From the NCBI GenBank assembly GCA_963814915.1, contig CAWFEI010000009.1, forward strand, positions 69,866-133,865: DNA of 64,000 bases, written 5' to 3'. The translations under genes and the position numbers were made by a program. Positions 17,031 to 25,435 of this stretch are shown here, in pieces. Under the pieces are notes generated by a model that was not told the DNA's origin, searched no databases, and saw only the letters and a program-made list of their open reading frames with translations. This stretch comes from VRUE01 sp963814915 (lineage in GTDB: Bacteria > Actinomycetota > Thermoleophilia > Solirubrobacterales > 70-9). The stretch's first letter is position 1. Each line of letters begins with the position of its first letter.

Positions 17031-17975
17031 CTACTGGATGTTCTGGCGGGAGATGATCGCGCGCGCGCCGAGGTTGGTGACGAGGGTGATCGCGAAGAGG
17101 ACGAGGCCCGAGGCAATCAGGGTGTTGATCGCGAGGCCCGATGACTCGGGGAAGTCGAGGGCGATGTTGGCGGCGATCGTCGACGGGTTCGACTGGCTGA
17201 TCAGGTTGAACGTGACGACTCCGGAGACCGAGAGGATGATCGTCACCGCCATCGTCTCTCCGAGCGCGCGGCCGAGGCCGAGCATCGCGCCGCTCACGAT
17301 CGACGATTTGCCGAACGGCAGGACGGTCATCTTGATCATCTCCCAGCGCGTCGCGCCGAGCGCCAGGGCCCCTTCCTGGAGTTTGCGCGGGGTCTGGGTG
17401 AAGACCTCGCGCGCGACGGCGGAGACGATCGGCAGGATCATCACGGTGAGAACCAGGCCGGCGACCAGCATCGTCCGCCCGGTGGCCGAGGCCGGCCCCG
17501 CGAAGAAGGGGATGAAGCCAAGCTTCTCTTCGAGCCACTGCAGCACCGGAACTGCGGCCGGGCCGAGCACGAAGATCCCCCAGAGGCCGTAGACGATGCT
17601 CGGGATCGCCGCGAGCAGATCGACGAGAAAGCCCAGCACGAGTACGACCCGCGGCGGTGCGATGTGGCTGATGAAGAGAGCCACCGCGACGGCGAGCGGC
17701 ACGGCGAGGACGACCGCGATGGTCGCGGCGAGCACCGTGCCGAAGGCGAGCGGAGCGATGTAGTCGACCAGGGTCTTGCCCCCCGGAAGCCGGGCCGGGT
17801 CGGCGCTCACCGCGGGCAGCGCTTCGATCACCAGGAAGAGGGCGACCCCGGCGAGCAGGGCGAGAATCGTCACCGCCGCGCCGATCGCGAAGTTCGAGAA
17901 GACCCTGTCCCCCCAACGACGACGGGGCCCCGCCGCGCTGAGCGGCGGGGCCCCGTCTGTCTCGATCGATGCCAA
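17031..17975 (-). CDS. pstC: Phosphate ABC transporter permease PstC
   Basis: A 314-residue permease with six helices and the family loop EGALALGATRWEMIKMTVLPFGKSSI near residues 205-230. The helix phrases FLVDLLAAIPSIVYGLWGIFVLGP and GLGRALGETMAVTIILS are classic PstC. The start is ATG 17975, 10 bp after pstS, with the leader MASIETDGAPPLSAAGPRRR. That leader is encoded by a perfect 15-bp hairpin (see separate entry), so the 5' coding region doubles as a strong RNA structure. No later start codon would preserve the first membrane helix. Confidence 0.94.
   Translation of the reverse strand: MASIETDGAPPLSAAGPRRRWGDRVFSNFAIGAAVTILALLAGVALFLVIEALPAVSADPARLPGGKTLVDYIAPLAFGTVLAATIAVVLAVPLAVAVALFISHIAPPRVVLVLGFLVDLLAAIPSIVYGLWGIFVLGPAAVPVLQWLEEKLGFIPFFAGPASATGRTMLVAGLVLTVMILPIVSAVAREVFTQTPRKLQEGALALGATRWEMIKMTVLPFGKSSIVSGAMLGLGRALGETMAVTIILSVSGVVTFNLISQSNPSTIAANIALDFPESSGLAINTLIASGLVLFAITLVTNLGARAIISRQNIQ
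17922..17956 (-). promoter_or_regulatory. Strong hairpin in the 5' coding region of pstC
   Basis: A perfect 15-bp inverted repeat (ACGGGGCCCCGCCGC and its complement) around a 5-nt loop, beginning 19 bp inside pstC and about 30 bp after the pstS stop. A structure this stable would stall polymerase or exonucleases and would hinder ribosomes entering pstC. Most likely it lets PstS, needed in excess, be made at higher levels than the membrane and ATPase subunits. No T-run follows, so attenuation or mRNA 3'-end protection is more likely than full termination. Confidence 0.6.
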
Positions 17976-17985
17976 CGAAACCGCC

Positions 17986-19071
17986 CTAGCCGGCTTCGAT
18001 CGCTTCGATGGCGGGCTCGATTTCTTCCATCAGCGCGGGGGAGAGCGGGGCGGAGCCGGCGTTTTCGGCGGCCGCTTCCTGCCCTTCGGCGCTGATCGCG
18101 TATTCGAGGAAGCCCTTGACGATCGCCGCTTCGTCGGCAGAGCCGTACTTGGTGCAGGCGATCAGCGAGGAAACCAGCACAATCGGGTAGGTGCCCGAGG
18201 CTTCCGTCTTGCGGTCGAGTTCAAAGGCAAAGACGTACTTGCCCTGGCTCAGTTCCTTGTCCGCGGGCGACTCCTCGAGGATCTTCGCTGCGGCCTCAGG
18301 CGTCGGTTCGGCGTACTCGGAGCCAACCTTGATCTTGGCGACGCTGAGTTCGCCGGCCTGGCTGGCGTCGGCGTAGCCGATCGCGCCGTCGCCGGCGCTG
18401 ACCGCTTCGACGACACCGGAGGTGCCCTGCGCGGCCTCGCCACCCTTGACCGGCCAATCGCCGCTCACTTCATATGACCAGACGCTCGGCGCCACCTTGG
18501 AGAGGTAGTCGACGAAGTTCTCCGTGGTGCCCGACTCGTCGGAGCGGTTGACCGGGGTGATGCGGGTGTCGGGCAATTCGACGCCGGGGTTGTCGGCGGC
18601 GATCGCCTTGTCGTTCCAGCTGGTGATTTCCTGGTTGAAGATCTTCGCCAGCGTCTCCGGGTCGAGCTGAAGTTCGTCGACCCCACTGAGGTTGAAGACG
18701 ATCGCGATCGGCGAGATGTAGTCCGGGATCTGGATCAGTTCGCCGCCCTTGCAGCGCTTGGCCGCCTTTTCGAGTTCGCCTTCGTCGGTGGAGAGGGGCG
18801 CGTCGCTGCCGGCGTAGGCGGTGCCGCCGGCGATGAACTGTTCGCGGCCGCCACCGGAGCCGACCGGGTCGTAGGAGATCGTCACGCCCGAGTTTTCGCT
18901 CTCGAAGTTGGCGATCCAAGCTTCCTGGGCTGCCTCCTGGGCGCTCGACCCGGCACCGGCAACCTGGCCGGAGAGTTCACCGGAAGAGCCACCGCTGCTG
19001 CCACATGCGGCCACGCCGACCGCGATTACTGCAAGAGAGACGATCACTGCCAACCATCTCGAGGGACTCAC
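17986..19071 (-). CDS. pstS: Phosphate-binding lipoprotein PstS
   Basis: A 361-residue extracytoplasmic phosphate receptor of the Pst importer. A lipoprotein signal ends in VGVAACGSSGG (lipidated Cys at about 23). The mature part has the PBP-like domain features GAGSSAQEAAQEAWI, GSGGGREQFIAGGTAYAGSDAPL and the phosphate-site NRSDESGTTENF near residue 180. The start is GTG 19071 with AAGGAG six bases upstream; an ATG two bases earlier is immediately followed by a stop. It lies 63 bp after the response regulator gene, so it could share its promoter or have its own in that gap. Confidence 0.95.
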   Translation of the reverse strand: MSPSRWLAVIVSLAVIAVGVAACGSSGGSSGELSGQVAGAGSSAQEAAQEAWIANFESENSGVTISYDPVGSGGGREQFIAGGTAYAGSDAPLSTDEGELEKAAKRCKGGELIQIPDYISPIAIVFNLSGVDELQLDPETLAKIFNQEITSWNDKAIAADNPGVELPDTRITPVNRSDESGTTENFVDYLSKVAPSVWSYEVSGDWPVKGGEAAQGTSGVVEAVSAGDGAIGYADASQAGELSVAKIKVGSEYAEPTPEAAAKILEESPADKELSQGKYVFAFELDRKTEASGTYPIVLVSSLIACTKYGSADEAAIVKGFLEYAISAEGQEAAAENAGSAPLSPALMEEIEPAIEAIEAG

Positions 19072-19134
19072 ATCAACTCCTTCTGTCGTTTGGCACGAAG
19101 GGCGGGCCGGAAGGGCCGCTCGGGAGCCAGGCTC

Positions 19135-19917
19135 TCAGCGGCTGAGCGACAGCTTGTTACGCGCCTGTGTCGAAGATGTGAAAGAGCTGTGAAGGGGCTC
19201 CTCGGCGCCGTCCGCCGCTTCGGGATCGAAGCGGTAGCCGACTCCGAAGTGGGTGTGGATGTAGCTCCAGCTGGGTGAGAGCTTCTCCAGCTTCTGGCGC
19301 AGCTTACGGATGAAGACGTCGACGGAGCGGTCGCCGTGGGCCATCGCGTAACCCCAGACACGTTGGTAGATCGCCTCCCGCTCGAGCACCTGTCCGGGCG
19401 AGTCGGCGAGCAGCTGCAGCAACTCGAACTCGCGCCGCGTCAGATCGAGGCTGACCCCGCCCGCGAAGGCCTGGAAGCGGTCGGCGCGAATCTGCAACTC
19501 ACCGGCGACCACGGGGCCGGCCTCCGTCTGGGGACGCGTGCGGCGACGGCGGCGGGAGGCGACTTCCAGCCGCGCGATCGCCTCTTCGGGGTGGCAGGGC
19601 TTGGTGATCCAGTCATCGATGCCGAGGCGCAGGCCGCGTACCCGCTGGGCCACGGTCGAGCGCTCGGTGCAGACGACGACCCCGAGCTCCGGCAGCATCT
19701 CGCAGATCCGCTCCAGGTAAGCCCAGGCATCTTCGCCGAGAACCGCCGGGTCGACCAGCAGCGCGTTCAGCTTCATCGCGACGAGCTCCTCGGGCGGGAT
19801 CGCCCCGGCGAGCGTGCGCTGTTGCCAGCCCGCGGCTTCGGTGCGCTTGGCAAGCACGGTGACGAAACCGCTGTCGTCGTCGACCACCGCGAGCCTGATG
19901 GGGTGCTGCTGGTTCAC
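19135..19917 (-). CDS. OmpR/PhoB-family response regulator
   Basis: A 260-residue receiver plus winged-helix regulator. The receiver keeps the acidic pair (VVDDDSG), the phospho-acceptor Asp (LLVDPAVLG near residue 57) and the switch Lys (WITKPCHP near 107). The DNA-binding domain spans about residues 138-238 (LDLTRREFELLQLLADSPGQVLEREAIYQRVWG, VDVFIRKLRQKLE, HFGVGYRFD). Position immediately before pstS argues for a PhoB/PhoP-type controller of the phosphate regulon. No histidine kinase is adjacent, so its partner must be elsewhere. The C-terminal 25 residues beyond the winged helix are Ser-rich and unusual. A PHO-box-like repeat lies 54-73 bp upstream. Confidence 0.87.
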   Translation of the reverse strand: MNQQHPIRLAVVDDDSGFVTVLAKRTEAAGWQQRTLAGAIPPEELVAMKLNALLVDPAVLGEDAWAYLERICEMLPELGVVVCTERSTVAQRVRGLRLGIDDWITKPCHPEEAIARLEVASRRRRRTRPQTEAGPVVAGELQIRADRFQAFAGGVSLDLTRREFELLQLLADSPGQVLEREAIYQRVWGYAMAHGDRSVDVFIRKLRQKLEKLSPSWSYIHTHFGVGYRFDPEAADGAEEPLHSSFTSSTQARNKLSLSR

Positions 19918-19970
19918 CGGCGGATGGATTGTATGCGCACGGGGAGTCGGACCCTGGGGGAAATGCCTGC

Positions 19971-19990
19971 TTTCACGGGATTTTCACAGG
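19971..19990 (-). promoter_or_regulatory. PHO-box-like direct repeat upstream of the regulator gene
   Basis: TTTCACGGG and TTTCACAGG are spaced exactly 11 bp apart, start to start. This matches the direct-repeat layout and TCAC core described for PhoP boxes in Streptomyces. A further isolated GTTCACCCGG lies near 20047-20056. Located 54-73 bp before the response regulator start, so autoregulation and control of the pst genes is a reasonable inference. Confidence 0.5.
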
Positions 19991-20088
19991 TCGATGCCCG
20001 TAATTTGCGGGAACCGTGCCTGAATTCGCCGCGGCAATTATCGGAATGTTCACCCGGGGGCGGCGGGCGGCGGGCAGGATCTGGTCCT

Positions 20089-20139
20089 CACGAGACTCCT
20101 CTCTCGTCGCGAACGGCCCGCCTGCCCCGGGCCGTTCGC
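20089..20139. terminator. Tandem hairpins downstream of uppP
   Basis: Two inverted repeats stand side by side: ACGAGA/TCTCGT (20089-20106) and GCGAACGGCCC/GGGCCGTTCGC, an 11-bp perfect stem with a 9-nt loop (20109-20139). They begin 15 bp after the uppP stop on the minus strand. A Rho-independent-like end for uppP is likely, insulating it from the phosphate regulator promoter. Confidence 0.5.
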
Positions 20140-20153
20140 ATTTCCGGGGGCGG

Positions 20154-20996
20154 CTAGAAGGTTGCCGGGCGCAGACCCGTGGCGATGATCAGGAGGACCG
20201 CAACACCTACGGCGTAGCGGTAGTAGACGAACGGCGCATAGGAGGAGGTGCGGACGAGGCGGAGGAGGAAGGCGATCGCCAGATAGCCGGAGATCGCCGC
20301 CGCGATCGTGCCGACGATCATCGGCCCGGCTACGCCGCTCGGCAGCCCTTCTTTGATCGCGTCGGCGCCCTTGTAGATCGCCGCGCCGGTGACCACCGGG
20401 ATCAGCAGCAGGAAGGAGAAGCGAGCCGCCGCGTCGCGGTCGAGGCCGAGGTAGCGGGCGGCGGTGATCGTGATCCCAGAGCGCGAGGTGCCGGGGGCGA
20501 GGGCGAGGACCTGGGCGAGGCCGATGTAGAAGCCGTCCTTGACGGTCGAGCCCTCAAGCGATTTGCGCTGCGGCAGGCGGTCGGCGTAGAGCAGCAGGGC
20601 GCCGAAGAAGATCAGCTGCAGGGCGATCATCCACGGCTCCCCCAGGGTGTCTTCGAAGAACTTGGCCCCGAGCCCGCCGGCGATCGCGGCCGGGATCGTG
20701 CCGACGGCGATCGCCACCGAGAGCCTCTGGGTCGGCGTCTCGATCGCCCGCTGGCGCGCGGCCTCGAGGAAGCCGCGGATCAGGGCCACCACCTCTCTGC
20801 GGAAGTAGCCGATCGCGGCGACCAGGGTGCCGACGTGCAGGGCGACGTCGAAGGTCTTGTTGAAGTGCGGGTGTTCGATCAGGAACGTGTAGTCCTGCAG
20901 CCACGGGACGAGGATCAGGTGGCCCGACGAGGAGATCGGCAGGAACTCGGTGAGCCCCTGGACGATCCCCAGGAGCAGGGCCTCTAGCTCGGACAT
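20154..20996 (-). CDS. uppP: Undecaprenyl-diphosphatase UppP/BacA
   Basis: A 280-residue membrane enzyme that dephosphorylates undecaprenyl pyrophosphate so the lipid carrier can be reused for peptidoglycan and other polymers. The two catalytic signatures are present: GIVQGLTEFLPISSSGHLIL at residues 10-29 and APGTSRSGITITAARYLG around 168-185. About eight hydrophobic helices follow the family pattern. Start ATG 20996. The gene is alone on its transcript, divergent from the HD-domain gene with about 75 bp between them. Confidence 0.95.
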   Translation of the reverse strand: MSELEALLLGIVQGLTEFLPISSSGHLILVPWLQDYTFLIEHPHFNKTFDVALHVGTLVAAIGYFRREVVALIRGFLEAARQRAIETPTQRLSVAIAVGTIPAAIAGGLGAKFFEDTLGEPWMIALQLIFFGALLLYADRLPQRKSLEGSTVKDGFYIGLAQVLALAPGTSRSGITITAARYLGLDRDAAARFSFLLLIPVVTGAAIYKGADAIKEGLPSGVAGPMIVGTIAAAISGYLAIAFLLRLVRTSSYAPFVYYRYAVGVAVLLIIATGLRPATF

Positions 20997-21071
20997 TGGC
21001 GGAGCATCCTATGGCGGAACGTAAAGGCAGCCTGAACGGGGGACGCCCGACCCCGTTTCTACGATGGCCTC

Positions 21072-21920
21072 ATGAGTGACGAGATCGTTCCTGCGCCGGA
21101 TGCGAAAGGCCCGAGTCGCAAGCTGCCGGATGAAGCTGTTGCCGAGGCGAAGGTTCGGGCGCCCACGCGCGGTAATCGGAAGCTGGAGCAGTTCCTGGAT
21201 TCGGTCAACGGCGACGAGCAGGTGCGCGCCTGGTGGTACATGGCGCAGGTTCACGCCGAACGACTGGGGATGTCGGACCACTCCTGGGTGCACACGCAGA
21301 TCGTGCTCAACATCGCCCTGCGCCTGCTGAGGCTGCTGGTCAAGGCCGGCGTCGAGCCGGCGGTCGTCGCCGACCACGGCATGTCGCCGCGCGACGCCGA
21401 GGTCGTGGTCGCGGGGGGTGCCCTGCTGCACGACGTCGGCATGTCGATCCACCGCGCCGACCACGAGGCCTACAGCCTCTTCCTCGCCAACAGCGCCCTC
21501 GAACGGCTCCTCTCCGGCCCCTACAAGGAGCCGAAGCGGACGATCGTCGCCGCCGAGATCCTGCACGCGATCATCGGCCACCGCCGCCGCGGCGAGCCTT
21601 ACACGCTCGAGGCCGGCGTCGTCCGCGTCGCCGACGCGCTCGACATGGCCCAGGGGCGAACGCGGATCCCGCTCGAGGCCGGGCAGGAGGGGATCCACTC
21701 GATCTCGGCCGCGGCGGTCGACGAGGTGCGGATCGAGGCCGGTGAGGAGCGGCCGGTGCGGATCGAGATCGAGCTCAACAACTCGGCCGGGATCTTTCAG
21801 GTCGACGACCTGCTCGCGACCAAGATCCGCGACACCCCACTGGAGGGCAGAGTGGAAGTCGCCGCCAAGATCGAGGGTCAATCCGAGAAACGTCTTCTGA
21901 CCGGATTTCGCTTGGACTGA
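21072..21920 (+). CDS. HD-domain metal-dependent phosphohydrolase
   Basis: A 282-residue soluble protein with an HD fold. The metal ligands are visible as His in MSDHSWVHTQIV, the HD pair in GGALLHDVGMSIHRADH, and further His/Asp in ILHAIIGHRRR and VVRVADALDMAQGR. HD proteins hydrolyse phosphate esters of nucleotides, but the substrate here cannot be told; the spacing is not that of RelA/SpoT or HD-GYP proteins. A charged N-terminal 60 residues precedes the domain and a beta-rich C-terminal tail (RIEIELNNSAGIFQVDDL) follows. ATG 21072 is the only good start. Confidence 0.82.
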   Translation: MSDEIVPAPDAKGPSRKLPDEAVAEAKVRAPTRGNRKLEQFLDSVNGDEQVRAWWYMAQVHAERLGMSDHSWVHTQIVLNIALRLLRLLVKAGVEPAVVADHGMSPRDAEVVVAGGALLHDVGMSIHRADHEAYSLFLANSALERLLSGPYKEPKRTIVAAEILHAIIGHRRRGEPYTLEAGVVRVADALDMAQGRTRIPLEAGQEGIHSISAAAVDEVRIEAGEERPVRIEIELNNSAGIFQVDDLLATKIRDTPLEGRVEVAAKIEGQSEKRLLTGFRLD

Positions 21921-22010
21921 CGTTCCAGGCGTTGCCAGGCAAGGACGCAGGGGGCGTGGCGCGCTCCATACGCGAGCGACCGAGGACGCCGCATGGCGGC
22001 GCCCGGGACG

Positions 22011-22268
22011 TCAGGAGAGTCGGTCCAGGGTGCTCTTGCGCAATTCCTTGCGCTTCTCGAGCCGACCCTGGATCAGCGACATGACGATTACCAGCAGCGC
22101 GAAGAAGGCGATCACGCCGAAGCAGAAGAAGGTAACTGTCTTGTCGTTCGTCGGACCGGCCAGGCCGACGCCGTTCTCGGCGAACGCCGCGGGCACGACG
22201 GTCAGCAGCATCGCCAGCGCCGCCAGCAGGGCGGCAGCGACACGGGAGCGGCGCGAGGTCGGCTTCAC
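22011..22268 (-). CDS. Small secreted/membrane protein, unknown
   Basis: An 85-residue protein with an N-terminal signal-like helix (RVAAALLAALAMLLTVVPAAFA, Ala-x-Ala end). A short exported loop (ENGVGLAGPTNDK) and a second helix (TVTFFCFGVIAFFALLVIVMSLI) follow, and the basic cytoplasmic tail is GRLEKRKELRKSTL. No family is recognised. The start is set at GTG 22268; a TTG nine bases upstream is possible. It follows the Rpf-like gene by 67 bp on the same strand and might be cotranscribed with it. Confidence 0.62.
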   Translation of the reverse strand: MKPTSRRSRVAAALLAALAMLLTVVPAAFAENGVGLAGPTNDKTVTFFCFGVIAFFALLVIVMSLIQGRLEKRKELRKSTLDRLS

Positions 22269-22334
22269 GCCCGGCAATCTAGCGCACCGAGCGGCTGCGG
22301 GAGGAGGGCCGCGGACCGGCCCTCCTCGACGCCG

Positions 22335-22853
22335 CTACCCGCAGACCGGCCAGGGGCTGGAGCCGGAGCGCGAGTAGAGCAGGGCGGCGCGATAGTCCTG
22401 CTCGGCCTCGGGCGCGGCTGCCGGGTCGCCGGAGCCGCCGACCGATTCCCAGGTGCCGTAGTCGAACTGGAACTTACCCCGGTAGCTGCCGTTGGAGCTG
22501 ACCGCCGTCGGGTCCCCACCGGACTCGCAGGCGCCGATCGAGTCGAGTGTCGACTGGGAGACGCCGCCCGGCAGAGAAGCAAAGGCTTCCCGCTGTTCGC
22601 GGCGCTCACGGAGGATGCGCCGGTGACGAGCCGCGCGGATGCGGTGGACCCCGATGCGGATCGCGCGGTGGAAGCGCTCGACCGGACGGGTCAGGGGCGC
22701 GATCGCCGCGGGTTGCGCCGGCGCGATCGCCTCAGGCTGGGCGCCGGTGTCTTCGCCGCTCGGCGCGGCAAGCGCCACGGCCGGGAGCGCAAGCGCAACC
22801 AGGGCAACGGGGATGAGATATATGCGAGTGAAATATGTGTGTTTCGTAAGCAA
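22335..22853 (-). CDS. Rpf-like transglycosylase-domain protein
   Basis: A 172-residue secreted protein. A signal peptide (IYLIPVALVALALPAVALA) is followed by a basic coiled region of about 50 residues. The C-terminal domain resembles resuscitation-promoting factors: LDSIGACESGGDPTAVSSNG with the catalytic Glu, then YRGKFQFDYGTWESVGG and ALLYSRSGSSPWPVCG. The two Cys probably form the disulfide of this fold. Such proteins cleave peptidoglycan glycan strands and can promote exit from dormancy. The apparent start is TTG 22853; no ATG or GTG lies before the signal peptide and the ribosome site is weak, so the exact start is uncertain. Confidence 0.85.
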   Translation of the reverse strand: MLTKHTYFTRIYLIPVALVALALPAVALAAPSGEDTGAQPEAIAPAQPAAIAPLTRPVERFHRAIRIGVHRIRAARHRRILRERREQREAFASLPGGVSQSTLDSIGACESGGDPTAVSSNGSYRGKFQFDYGTWESVGGSGDPAAAPEAEQDYRAALLYSRSGSSPWPVCG

Positions 22854-23057
22854 GCGCGGGACCGTTGCGAGATTTGACGGCCCGCAACGTGATCGAGCGC
22901 ACAGTGCTCACAAAGTGCGTGCAGTTCGGCACTTTCTCAGGCATGAACCGCTTGCTTGGCTCATCCGACTGAAATGCACGCTGCAGAGAATCGGCGGTTT
23001 TTACTGGATCGCAAGTGCGGCTAAACCACGATGGCCCTGCCTCGCGGATGTGAGTTG

Positions 23058-23579
23058 ATGGAGGCCGTGAAGACTCAGAACAGACTGCTGTTTGGCTTAC
23101 TCGCGCTCCTCGCGATCGGGGCGCTCCTCGTCGCGGGGTGCGGCGGCGATGACGGAGGCACCACGACGACGACAAGCGAGAACGAGAGCGAGGCGGCGGC
23201 GCCGGGCGGCAGCGCGGGCGCGACCCTGTCGATCGACATGGGCGAGTTCTTCTTCAAACCGAGTGACCCTTCGGCAACGGCGGGCACGACGACGATCGAA
23301 GCCATCAACACAGGCTCGGTCGAGCACGAGCTGGTCATCTTCAAGACGAACATGGACCCGGCCAAGCTCCCCACGGAAGCCAACGGCGAGGTCAACGAGG
23401 AGAAGATGGACAAGATCGCCGAAAGCGCCGGTGAGATCCCGGATGTCGAGGCGGGCGACACCAAGTCGGCCCAATTCAAGCTGACACCGGGCAAGTACGT
23501 GATGTTCTGCAACCTGCCGGGCCACTACGCCGCGGGCATGTACGGCACGCTCACCGTCACCGAAGCTAGTCCGCGCTAG
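23058..23579 (+). CDS. Cupredoxin lipoprotein, second copy
   Basis: A 173-residue blue copper lipoprotein parallel to the one at 2631. The signal ends in GALLVAGCGG (Cys28). A Thr/Glu/Ala linker follows, then the cupredoxin domain from about residue 55. Copper ligands are His90 (SVEHELVIF), Cys151, His156 and Met161 (MFCNLPGHYAAGM). An insertion of about 25 acidic residues (PTEANGEVNEEKMDKIAESA) distinguishes it from the first copy. ATG 23058 is preferred over one 27 bp upstream because it puts basic residues right before the signal helix. The 3' end overlaps the convergent P-type ATPase gene by 4 bp. Confidence 0.86.
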   Translation: MEAVKTQNRLLFGLLALLAIGALLVAGCGGDDGGTTTTTSENESEAAAPGGSAGATLSIDMGEFFFKPSDPSATAGTTTIEAINTGSVEHELVIFKTNMDPAKLPTEANGEVNEEKMDKIAESAGEIPDVEAGDTKSAQFKLTPGKYVMFCNLPGHYAAGMYGTLTVTEASPR

Positions 23580-25435
23580 TCCGTCAGCGCCCGCAGGGCG
23601 TTGAGGATCACCGCTACGTCGATGCCCTCCTGAAGCAGGGCACCGGCCAGCGGCGGGATGTACCCCGCCGCCGCGAAGACCATCGCGATCGCGCTCAGGC
23701 CGATGCCGAAGACGACGCTCTGGCGGGCTATGCCGAGAGCGCGGCGGCCGATTTCGATCGCGGCGACGACGCGATCGATGCGGTCGACCGCGATCACGGC
23801 ATCGGCGGCCTCGGAGGAGATCGTCGCGCCCGGCCCGCTCATCGCGATGCCGACGTCGGCGAGCGCCAGGGCCGGGGCGTCGTTGACGCCGTCGCCGACC
23901 ATCACCACCGGAGAAAGCTCGGGATCGGCGCGCATCCGACGGACCACGTCGAGCTTCTGCTCGGGGCTCTGTTCGGCGAAGACCTCGTCGAGCCCGGCCT
24001 CGGCGGCGATCCGCTCGGCGGTCGCGTCGCGGTCGCCGCTGACCATCGCTACCCGGCGCACGCCGGCGGCGCGCAGGCGCTCCGCAAGCGCTCCGGCGTC
24101 GGCGCGCAGGCTGTCGCCCAACGCGACGACCCCCACGAGGCGGCCCTCGACGCCGACCAACGCCCTGGCCAGGCCGGCTCCCTCCCCCTCGCCGTCGAGC
24201 GCCGGCGCATCCTCGGTGTCGTACCCGCGCGAGCGCAGCCACGAGCCGCTGCCGACGGCGACGCGACGCGCTTCGACCGTCGCCTCGATTCCCTGCCCGG
24301 GGTCCTCCACGGCCCCGCTCGGCTCGGCCAAGCGCAGACCACGCCGCTGCGCATCGTGCACGATCGCCTCGGCGAGGACGTGGGCGGAGAGCTGGTCGAC
24401 CGAGGCGGCGAGCCGCAGGACCTCGTCCTCATCGCGCCCGGGCCCGAGCGCCACCACGTCCGCCACCACCGGCGCCCCGAGCGTCAGCGTTCCGGTCTTG
24501 TCGAGCAGCACGGTGCGGGCCTCGCCGAGGCGCTCGATCGCGCCCCCGCCCTTGACGATCACACCGATGCGCGCGGCGCGTGACACACCCGAGACGATCG
24601 CGATCGGCGCCGCCAGAATCAGCGGGCATGGCGTCGCGACGACGAGCACCGCGACGGCGCGGACCGGGTCGCCGCTGGCGATCCAGGCGGCCGCGGCGAC
24701 AACGAGGGTGAACGGCAGGAAGACGGCCGCGTAACGGTCGGCGAGGCGGACGAACGGCGCCCGCTGCGTCTCAGCGGCGCGGACGAGGCGAACGATGCCG
24801 GCGTACGCGCTGTCGGCGGCCAGTCGCGTCGCGCGCAGCTCAAAGGCCTCGCCGGCGTTGGCCGAGCCGCTGCGCAGGGCCGCACCGCGCGCCTTGCTCA
24901 CCGGCAGCGGCTCCCCGGTCAACGCCGACTCGTCGAGGACCGCCTCGGCGCTGCGCAGCGCACCATCGATTGGGACGACCTCCCCGGCCCGCACCAAAAC
25001 CTCGTCGCCGGCGCGGAGCTCGGCAACGGGAACCTCGTCCCAACCGCCGGCCGCGCGCCGGTGGGCAACCGTCGGCATCCGCTCCAGCAGCGCGGTCAGC
25101 TCCCGCCGCGCGCGCCGCGAGGCGCTCACCTCGAGCGCGTTGCCGCCCGAGAGCATCAGCGCGATCACCGCCCCGGCCAGGTATTCGCCGACGGCCAGGG
25201 TCCCCGCCATCGCGACCAGGGCGATCGCGTCGACCCCGACCCGGCCGGCGGCCAGAGTGCGGACGATCGAGACGCTGAGCGGCGCCAGCATGACGACCAC
25301 GGTTGCCGCCCAGACCGCGTCGCCCGCCGCCGGAGCGGCGGCCAGGTGCAAGGCCCCACCGAGTGCGATCAGCGTCAGGGTCGCCAGCGGCAGGAGGCGG
25401 GTACGTCCCTCGGGTGTCAGCACGGCGCTAAACAT
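23576..25435 (-). CDS. P1B-type heavy-metal-translocating ATPase
   Basis: A 619-residue metal pump. The ATPase core has LLDKTGTLT (phosphorylated Asp), TGEPLPVSK, VSGDRDATAE and MVGDGVNDAPALALADVGIAMSGPG. The metal-selecting helix carries ATPCPLILAAPIA, a CPL rather than CPC or SPC motif. There is no N-terminal heavy-metal-associated domain or His-rich leader, and the protein starts straight with membrane helices. Metal specificity cannot be fixed from this. The ATG overlaps the end of the APC transporter gene by 8 bp, so the two are translationally coupled. The neighbour converging at its 3' end is a copper protein, which is suggestive but not proof of copper transport. Confidence 0.9.
   Translation of the reverse strand: MFSAVLTPEGRTRLLPLATLTLIALGGALHLAAAPAAGDAVWAATVVVMLAPLSVSIVRTLAAGRVGVDAIALVAMAGTLAVGEYLAGAVIALMLSGGNALEVSASRRARRELTALLERMPTVAHRRAAGGWDEVPVAELRAGDEVLVRAGEVVPIDGALRSAEAVLDESALTGEPLPVSKARGAALRSGSANAGEAFELRATRLAADSAYAGIVRLVRAAETQRAPFVRLADRYAAVFLPFTLVVAAAAWIASGDPVRAVAVLVVATPCPLILAAPIAIVSGVSRAARIGVIVKGGGAIERLGEARTVLLDKTGTLTLGAPVVADVVALGPGRDEDEVLRLAASVDQLSAHVLAEAIVHDAQRRGLRLAEPSGAVEDPGQGIEATVEARRVAVGSGSWLRSRGYDTEDAPALDGEGEGAGLARALVGVEGRLVGVVALGDSLRADAGALAERLRAAGVRRVAMVSGDRDATAERIAAEAGLDEVFAEQSPEQKLDVVRRMRADPELSPVVMVGDGVNDAPALALADVGIAMSGPGATISSEAADAVIAVDRIDRVVAAIEIGRRALGIARQSVVFGIGLSAIAMVFAAAGYIPPLAGALLQEGIDVAVILNALRALTD

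Noticed and set aside
22854..23057. Possible riboswitch upstream of the Rpf-like gene
   Set aside because: Such genes often follow c-di-AMP riboswitches, but I could not find the conserved motif elements in these 200 bp.
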